From JAQGHB01 sp036384495 (GTDB lineage: Bacteria > Patescibacteriota > Saccharimonadia > Saccharimonadales > UBA4665), in the NCBI GenBank assembly GCA_036384495.1, contig DASVMD010000033.1, positions 1-8,901 on the forward strand: DNA of 8,901 bases. The letters run 5' to 3'. Both the position numbers and the translations under genes were made by a program. The notes under the pieces are model-generated. The model did no database searches, had not been told where the DNA came from, and was given only the letters and a program-made list of their open reading frames with translations. This document shows, one piece after another, positions 4,879 through 8,901 of this stretch (positions are counted from its first letter, which is position 1; each line of letters starts with the position of its first letter).

Positions 4879-6183
4879 ATGTTAGATATTCAGTTTATCC
4901 GCGACAATCCTGATCGAGTGGCCGAAAAATCCGCTCAGAAAGGCTATAAAGTTGATATCCCGCAGCTTTTAGGTTTCGATAAAGAGCGCCGCGAACTCCT
5001 CACCGAAGTTGAGGCGCTGCGCCAAAAGCGCAACGAGCTCAACACGCAAATGAAGGGCGGCAAGCCCACCGACGAGCAAATCGCTCAGGGACGCGAAATG
5101 CGCGAAACGCTGGCCGACAAAGAGCACCGGCTCGATGCCATCGAAGAAGAATTCATCGCGCTGCTCAAGCAGGTGCCTAATATGCCGCTCCCGGACGTGC
5201 CGGTCGGCGCCAGCGAAGATGAAAACGTTGTTGCGTACAAGGTTGGCGAACCGACTCATTTTGATTTCCAGCCCAAGAGCCACTGGGAGCTGGCCGAAGC
5301 CAAGGATCTTATCGATAAAGAACGCGCTGCCAAAGTCGCTGGCGCGCGTTTCGCCTACATAAAAGGTGATCTCGTAAAGCTCCAGTTCGCTATTATTCAA
5401 TTTGTTTTAAACACCCTGAGCGATGAAAAAATATTGCAGCAGCTTATCGATGAAAAGCAGCTCAATATCCCGGCCAAGCCGTTCACTCCGGTGTTGCCAC
5501 CAGCCATGATTCGTACCGATGTCTTTGCGGCAATGGATCGTTTGGAGCCACGTGACGATCGCTATAAGGTCGGCGAAGACGAAGATGACCTCTGGCTGCA
5601 GGGCAGCGCCGAACACACCCTTGGCAGCATGTACAAAGACGAAATCCTTGATGAAGCGCAATTGCCGATTCGCTACATTGGCTACTCATCGAGCTTCCGC
5701 CGCGAAGCAGGCACCTACGGCAAAGACACCGAAGGCATCTTGCGTATGCACCAGTTCGACAAGCTCGAAATGGAAGTCTTTAGCACCAGCGAAACCGGCC
5801 ATGACGAGCACAAATTACTGGCTGCAATCCAAGAATATTTGGTGCAGCAGCTCGGACTGCCATATCAAGTCGTTCAAAAATGTACGGCAGACATTGGCAA
5901 GCCGAACGCCACCGGCGTTGATATCGAAACCTGGATGCCAGGGCAAAACAAATACCGCGAAACACACACAGCCGACTTCATGACGGATTACCAAGCTCGA
6001 CGCCTAAAGACTCGCGTCCGCAAAAACGACGGTGCGCTGGCGCTTATTAACACCAACGACGCCACGGCCTTTGCGCTTGGTCGCATCATGATTGCCATCA
6101 TCGAAAACTACCAAACCGCCGAAGGCAACGTTCGCACCCCAGCCGTCTTGCAGCCTTACCTGGGCGGCCTCACCGAAATCTAG
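4879..6183 (+). CDS. serS: Seryl-tRNA synthetase
   Basis: This class II synthetase charges tRNA-Ser with serine using ATP. The 434 residues are a normal full length. Residues 1-105 hold the N-terminal M-L-D-I-Q-F-I-R-D-N-P start and a two-helix coiled-coil arm (about 28-98) that contacts the long variable arm of tRNA-Ser. The catalytic core follows: G-S-A-E-H (242-246) at the place of the usual T-A-E serine-binding motif, motif 2 F-R-R-E-A-G-T-Y-G-K-D (273-283) with R-M-H-Q-F (289-293), and motif 3 A-L-G-R-I-M-I-A-I-I-E-N-Y-Q (399-412). Two places depart from the textbook form: the region normally E-x-S-S-C-S-N before D-F-Q-A-R-R reads E-T-H-T-A-D-F-M-T-D-Y-Q-A-R-R (361-375), and the segment entering motif 3 is N-T-N-D-A-T-A-F. 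All main ATP contacts appear kept. No AGA/AGG codons are used. Confidence 0.96.
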   Translation: MLDIQFIRDNPDRVAEKSAQKGYKVDIPQLLGFDKERRELLTEVEALRQKRNELNTQMKGGKPTDEQIAQGREMRETLADKEHRLDAIEEEFIALLKQVPNMPLPDVPVGASEDENVVAYKVGEPTHFDFQPKSHWELAEAKDLIDKERAAKVAGARFAYIKGDLVKLQFAIIQFVLNTLSDEKILQQLIDEKQLNIPAKPFTPVLPPAMIRTDVFAAMDRLEPRDDRYKVGEDEDDLWLQGSAEHTLGSMYKDEILDEAQLPIRYIGYSSSFRREAGTYGKDTEGILRMHQFDKLEMEVFSTSETGHDEHKLLAAIQEYLVQQLGLPYQVVQKCTADIGKPNATGVDIETWMPGQNKYRETHTADFMTDYQARRLKTRVRKNDGALALINTNDATAFALGRIMIAIIENYQTAEGNVRTPAVLQPYLGGLTEI

Positions 6184-6232
6184 CCTAGCGACTTGTCTCA
6201 AGATTTTGGTACAAATCTGGAGGTGCTTGGCA

Positions 6233-6259
6233 ATGAGGGAAATCACATCGCCAAGGTAA
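6233..6259 (+). other. Candidate 8-codon micro-ORF with strong Shine-Dalgarno, in the serS-hpf gap
   Basis: GGAGG (6219-6223) lies nine bases before an ATG that opens an eight-codon frame (M-R-E-I-T-S-P-R) ending in TAA. CTTGGC (6226-6231) and GCCAAG (6250-6255) flank the start and could fold so that the ATG sits in an 18-base loop. Good ribosome sites are uncommon here, which makes this one notable. No promoter is evident, so it would lie on serS read-through RNA. It could equally be chance. Confidence 0.22.
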
Positions 6260-6267
6260 AACAGGCG

Positions 6268-6273
6268 TATAAT
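6268..6273 (+). promoter_or_regulatory. -10 box TATAAT of hpf
   Basis: A consensus TATAAT 47 bases before the hpf ATG. Transcription should begin near 6280, giving a leader of about 40 bases with an AGGAGG ribosome site. No -35-like sequence stands 17 bases upstream. This gene and secA have the two perfect TATAAT boxes among the assigned promoters, and both are leadered. Confidence 0.6.
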
Positions 6274-6281
6274 AAAAGTAC

Positions 6282-6302
6282 ATGATGCTCATTCAAAGCT
6301 AA
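6282..6302 (+). other. Candidate leaderless mini-ORF (6 codons) in the hpf leader
   Basis: An ATG-ATG pair begins eight bases after the TATAAT box, which is the spacing used by the leaderless genes in this window. The frame encodes M-M-L-I-Q-S and stops at TAA, 18 bases before the hpf ATG and just ahead of its ribosome site. Translation of this frame could bring ribosomes to the hpf start. The placement is visible; function is inference. Confidence 0.25.
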
Positions 6303-6310
6303 AAACGAAG

Positions 6311-6316
6311 AGGAGG
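6311..6316 (+). promoter_or_regulatory. Shine-Dalgarno AGGAGG of hpf
   Basis: A full AGGAGG ends four bases before the ATG at 6321. It is the strongest ribosome site assigned to a recognised gene in the window and fixes the hpf start. Confidence 0.75.
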
Positions 6317-6320
6317 CGCT

Positions 6321-6686
6321 ATGTTACAAAAGTTTGAAATCCGGGGTGTGCACGCCACGGTCAACGATTCGCTTCGCAAATACGTCACCAAAAAGATCGG
6401 TGGTCTCGACAAGTATCTTTCCAAGCACAGCAAGCAAAGCGCGCACGCCGAGGTCCATCTCAAAGAGGGCAAAACCAAAAATAATAATCACTGCACCTGC
6501 GAAGTAACACTGCACCTGCCGCACCAAAACATCGTTATCAAAGAAAGCGCGCTTAATATGTACGCCGCGGTGGACATCGTAGAAACCAAGCTGAAGCAGC
6601 AGCTCCAAAAGTACAAAGACCTGCATCACGGCGGCAAAATGCAGCGGCATTTGTTTGGACGATTACGCCGCCAGGGCGCTCTCTAA
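6321..6686 (+). CDS. hpf: Ribosome hibernation promoting factor, short HPF/RaiA type
   Basis: This factor binds the 30S subunit where mRNA and tRNA would sit and inactivates ribosomes in stress or stationary phase. The 121 residues form one sigma-54-modulation/S30EA domain. An N-terminal strand F-E-I-R-G-V-H-A-T-V (5-14) leads into a helix D-S-L-R-K-Y-V-T-K-K-I-G-G-L-D-K-Y (16-32). Strands at about 40-49, 57-65 and 69-75 follow, and then the second helix M-Y-A-A-V-D-I-V-E-T-K-L-K-Q-Q-L (80-95). The tail is short and basic (K-Y-K-D to R-L-R-R). The extra C-terminal dimerisation domain of long HPF is absent, so dimerising ribosomes by that route is not expected. It is transcribed from its own TATAAT promoter with a ~40-base leader, 86 bases before secA. 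Adjacency of hpf and secA is known in several bacterial phyla. The symbol raiA is also used for this family. Confidence 0.93.
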   Translation: MLQKFEIRGVHATVNDSLRKYVTKKIGGLDKYLSKHSKQSAHAEVHLKEGKTKNNNHCTCEVTLHLPHQNIVIKESALNMYAAVDIVETKLKQQLQKYKDLHHGGKMQRHLFGRLRRQGAL

Positions 6687-6716
6687 AATACGGTCGCTTT
6701 TTGTGCCCGAGGCGCG

Positions 6717-6722
6717 TATAAT
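6717..6722 (+). promoter_or_regulatory. -10 box TATAAT of secA
   Basis: A consensus TATAAT 50 bases before the secA ATG, predicting a start near 6729 and a leader of about 44 bases. A second possible hexamer, TATAAC, lies at 6730-6735. No convincing -35 is seen. I see no terminator between hpf and this box, so part of secA expression may be hpf read-through. Confidence 0.55.
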
Positions 6723-6754
6723 CTATCTCTATAACTGGTGTTTTTCTGTAACTT

Positions 6755-6769
6755 GAGGAGACGAGAGGG
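6755..6769 (+). promoter_or_regulatory. Tandem purine-rich ribosome sites of secA
   Basis: GAGGAG (6755-6760) ends 12 bases before the ATG, longer than ideal, and GAGGG (6765-6769) ends three bases before it, shorter than ideal. Together they form a purine-rich ribosome site that supports ATG 6773. The family N-terminus (K-K-I-L-G-D-P) confirms that start. Confidence 0.5.
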
Positions 6770-6772
6770 CTA

Positions 6773-8901
6773 ATGAATATTGTCTTTAAAAAGATTTTAG
6801 GTGATCCGCAGGCCAAGACGGTCAAGCGACTGCGTAAGCGTGTCACGGCAATTAACGCTTTGGCCGGCAAATACGAAAAAATGACCGACAAGCAGCTGCG
6901 CGAGCAAACCGATGTGCTCAAAAAGCGGCTCAAAAAAGAATCTTTGGACGCCATTCTGCCTGATGCTTTTGCGGTGGTGCGCGAGGGCGCTCAGCGCTCA
7001 ATTGGCCTTCGCCACTTCGACGTCCAGCTGATCGGCGGCATGGTGCTGCACGAAGGCAACGTGGCCGAAATGAAAACCGGTGAAGGTAAAACCTTGGTAG
7101 CCACCGCGCCGGTGTATCTTAATGCATTGACCGAAAAGGGCGCCCATGTGGTTACCGTGAACGACTATCTGGCGCAGCGCGATGCCGGCTGGATGGGTCA
7201 GGTGTATCACTTTTTGGGTCTTTCGGTTGGGGTGATCGTCGGTGGCGGTGAGGGCGGCGGAGCGAGCTATAGGTACGACCCCGACTACACCAATAAAGAT
7301 CACGAAGACGAGAGGTTCAGACACCTCAAACCGTGTACCCGTCAAGAGGCTTATGCTGCCGATGTCACCTATGGCACTAATAACGAATACGGCTTCGACT
7401 ACCTGCGCGACAACATGGTCCGCGAGGAAGACCAATTGCGACAACGTGATTTGCACTTTGCCATCGTTGACGAAGTCGACTCCATTTTAATCGATGAAGC
7501 CCGCACGCCGCTGATCATCAGTGCGCCAAGCGTTACCAGCGGCACCGCCTATGCCCAGTTCTCTAAAGTCGTGCGTCAACTCGTTAAAGAAAAGCACTTC
7601 GAAACCGATGAAAAGCGCAAAACCGTGATTCTCACCGACGCTGGTGTCGAAAAAGTCCAAAAAATCCTCGGTATCGACAATTTGTACGGCTCCGAGAATA
7701 TCCGCACCATCTACCACTTGCAGCAAGCATTACGCGCGCACGCGCTGTTCCACCGTGATAAAGATTATGTGGTAACCGGCGACGGGGAAGTCGTAATTGT
7801 CGACGAATTCACCGGTCGTTTGCTGGCCGGTCGTCGCTATAACGAAGGTCTCCACCAGGCTATCGAGGCCAAAGAAGGCGTCGAGGTGCAGCAAGAAAGC
7901 ATGACGCTGGCGACGATTTCATTCCAGAACTACTTCCGCTTGTACGAAAAACTAGGCGGCATGACCGGTACGGCACTCACCGAAGCCGAAGAGTTCCACC
8001 AGATTTACAAGCTCGACGTCGTCGAAATCCCCTCCAATCGTGTGATCGCCCGTGAAGACCGCACCGATCGCATCTACCGCACCGAAAAGGGCAAATTCAA
8101 GGCCATCGCCAAAGAAGTTAAGCGCCTGCATACCAAGGGCCAGCCAGTGCTAATTGGTACTGTCTCAATCGAAAAGAACGAAGCGCTGGGCGCGCTGCTG
8201 GATAAGGAAAAGGTTCCGCATCAAGTACTGAACGCCAAAAATAACGAACGCGAAGCCAAGATTGTCGCCGAAGCCGGCGAAAAGGGCGCCGTTACGCTGG
8301 CTACCAACATTGCCGGTCGTGGTACCGACATCGTGCTTGGTGATGGCGTCAAAGAACTTGGCGGCTTGTTCGTGCTCGGCTCCGAGCGCCACGAGTCACG
8401 CCGCATCGACAACCAGCTGCGTGGTCGTGCCGGTCGTCAGGGCGACCCCGGCGTTACGCAGTTCTTCGTAAGTACCGAAGACGACCTGATGCGTATCTTC
8501 GGTGGCGACCGAATCAGCGGCGTCATGGAGCGTCTCAACGTCGATGACGAAACACCAATCGAAAACCGCGTTATTAGCCGTGCGCTGGAAGGCGCTCAGA
8601 AGAAAGTCGAAGGCTATCACTTTGACCAGCGTAAGAACGTTGTCCAGTACGACGACGTCATGAACCGCCACCGCAAGGCGATCTATGCCATGCGCCACGA
8701 AATTTTGCGCTCCGACGACATCAGTAAACGCATTCGCATCCTGGTTGAAGACGAAGCTCACGGCTTGGCGACCTCACCACTCGTTGCCACCGATCAATTT
8801 GAAGACGCGCTGCGCGAAGTCTTCCCATTCGACGAACTGACGCTTGATCGCTTGTTCGATTCTGACGCCACCAAGTTCGAAAAAGTGCTCAAAACCGAAG
8901 C
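6773..8901 (+). CDS. secA: Protein translocase ATPase SecA, 3' end beyond window
   Basis: SecA is the cytosolic motor that pushes preproteins through SecYEG with ATP. The frame runs without a stop from ATG 6773 to the window end (709 codons plus two bases); the family is about 800-900 residues, so the C-terminal part is missing. Seen in order: N-terminal K-K-I-L-G-D-P; Walker A M-K-T-G-E-G-K-T (100-107); T-Y-G-T-N-N-E-Y-G-F-D-Y; Walker B D-E-V-D-S (233-237); the preprotein-crosslinking domain with R-A-H-A-L-F (321-326); G-M-T-G-T-A (396-401); NBD2 with A-T-N-I-A-G-R-G-T-D (510-519) and R-I-D-N-Q-L-R-G-R-A-G-R-Q-G-D (544-558); and the helical scaffold entry V-V-Q-Y-D-D-V-M. An insertion of roughly 25-30 residues lies in NBD1 (about 157-188) relative to E. 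coli SecA, and it contains every AGA/AGG codon visible in the gene. All ATPase motifs are intact. Confidence 0.97.
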   Translation, partial: MNIVFKKILGDPQAKTVKRLRKRVTAINALAGKYEKMTDKQLREQTDVLKKRLKKESLDAILPDAFAVVREGAQRSIGLRHFDVQLIGGMVLHEGNVAEMKTGEGKTLVATAPVYLNALTEKGAHVVTVNDYLAQRDAGWMGQVYHFLGLSVGVIVGGGEGGGASYRYDPDYTNKDHEDERFRHLKPCTRQEAYAADVTYGTNNEYGFDYLRDNMVREEDQLRQRDLHFAIVDEVDSILIDEARTPLIISAPSVTSGTAYAQFSKVVRQLVKEKHFETDEKRKTVILTDAGVEKVQKILGIDNLYGSENIRTIYHLQQALRAHALFHRDKDYVVTGDGEVVIVDEFTGRLLAGRRYNEGLHQAIEAKEGVEVQQESMTLATISFQNYFRLYEKLGGMTGTALTEAEEFHQIYKLDVVEIPSNRVIAREDRTDRIYRTEKGKFKAIAKEVKRLHTKGQPVLIGTVSIEKNEALGALLDKEKVPHQVLNAKNNEREAKIVAEAGEKGAVTLATNIAGRGTDIVLGDGVKELGGLFVLGSERHESRRIDNQLRGRAGRQGDPGVTQFFVSTEDDLMRIFGGDRISGVMERLNVDDETPIENRVISRALEGAQKKVEGYHFDQRKNVVQYDDVMNRHRKAIYAMRHEILRSDDISKRIRILVEDEAHGLATSPLVATDQFEDALREVFPFDELTLDRLFDSDATKFEKVLKTE

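Noticed and set aside
6687..6716. Intrinsic terminator after hpf (short T-run at 6698-6702)
   Set aside because: No stem of useful length precedes the T-run; only three-base complementarity was found.
6738..6773. GTG-led 11-codon frame in the secA leader ending in TAATG overlapping the secA start (SecM-like idea)
   Set aside because: No ribosome site before the GTG, no signal-peptide-like or arrest-like sequence, and the frame consists largely of the secA ribosome site itself.
1083..8761. Long antisense frames, for example 1083-1502, 2372-2866, 4969-5400, 6553-6954 and 8396-8761 on the minus strand
   Set aside because: All lie opposite genes with strong family evidence or coding character, have no recognisable domains, and look like shadows of codon bias.

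Overview
The window holds eleven protein-coding genes, all on the + strand and closely packed. It most resembles a small-genome Patescibacteria (CPR) chromosome, and Candidatus Saccharibacteria (TM7) fits best. The reasons are the gene content, the short intergenic gaps, a SecA with a long acidic/aromatic insertion in its first nucleotide-binding domain, a divergent seryl-tRNA synthetase, and start codons that sit directly behind -10 boxes. TGA ends three genes (HAD phosphatase, PD-(D/E)XK nuclease and one orphan) at sensible lengths, so the standard bacterial code is in use. This argues against the UGA=Gly lineages (Gracilibacteria, Absconditabacteria). The taxonomic call is an inference from proteins, because the window has no rRNA gene.

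Layout. 1-330: 3' part of a small zincin-type metallopeptidase (5' end outside the window). 373-651: small three-helix membrane protein. 693-995: DUF427 protein. 1047-2189: 380-residue orphan of unknown function. 2207-2692: msrA, peptide methionine sulfoxide reductase. 2708-3325: HAD-family phosphatase. 3349-4128: Cas4/RecB-like PD-(D/E)XK nuclease with CxxC pairs. 4163-4807: second orphan, whose N-terminal half looks like a protein-kinase or aminoglycoside-kinase N-lobe. 4879-6183: serS. 6321-6686: short ribosome hibernation factor (hpf/raiA). 6773-8901: secA, complete at the start and cut off by the window end after about 709 codons. I see no RNA genes, insertion sequences, CRISPR arrays or convincing intrinsic terminators.

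The most coherent signal is regulatory. Seven of the ten visible start codons are preceded by a -10-like hexamer ending only 6-9 bases before the ATG, with no Shine-Dalgarno sequence. This is the geometry of leaderless mRNAs, and it supports a separate promoter for each gene rather than one long operon. Three genes (DUF427, hpf and secA) instead have a -10 box, a leader and a clear Shine-Dalgarno. The serS-hpf gap also carries two micro-ORFs, one with a GGAGG site and one placed as a leaderless mini-ORF.

A second signal is codon choice. AGA/AGG arginine codons are nearly absent from the housekeeping genes but make up 6 of 22 and 8 of 16 arginines in the two orphan genes. All three AGR codons in the visible part of secA fall inside its lineage-type insertion. 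The genes do not form an obvious pathway. The set is housekeeping (translation, protein export, ribosome hibernation, oxidative repair) interleaved with lineage-specific proteins.
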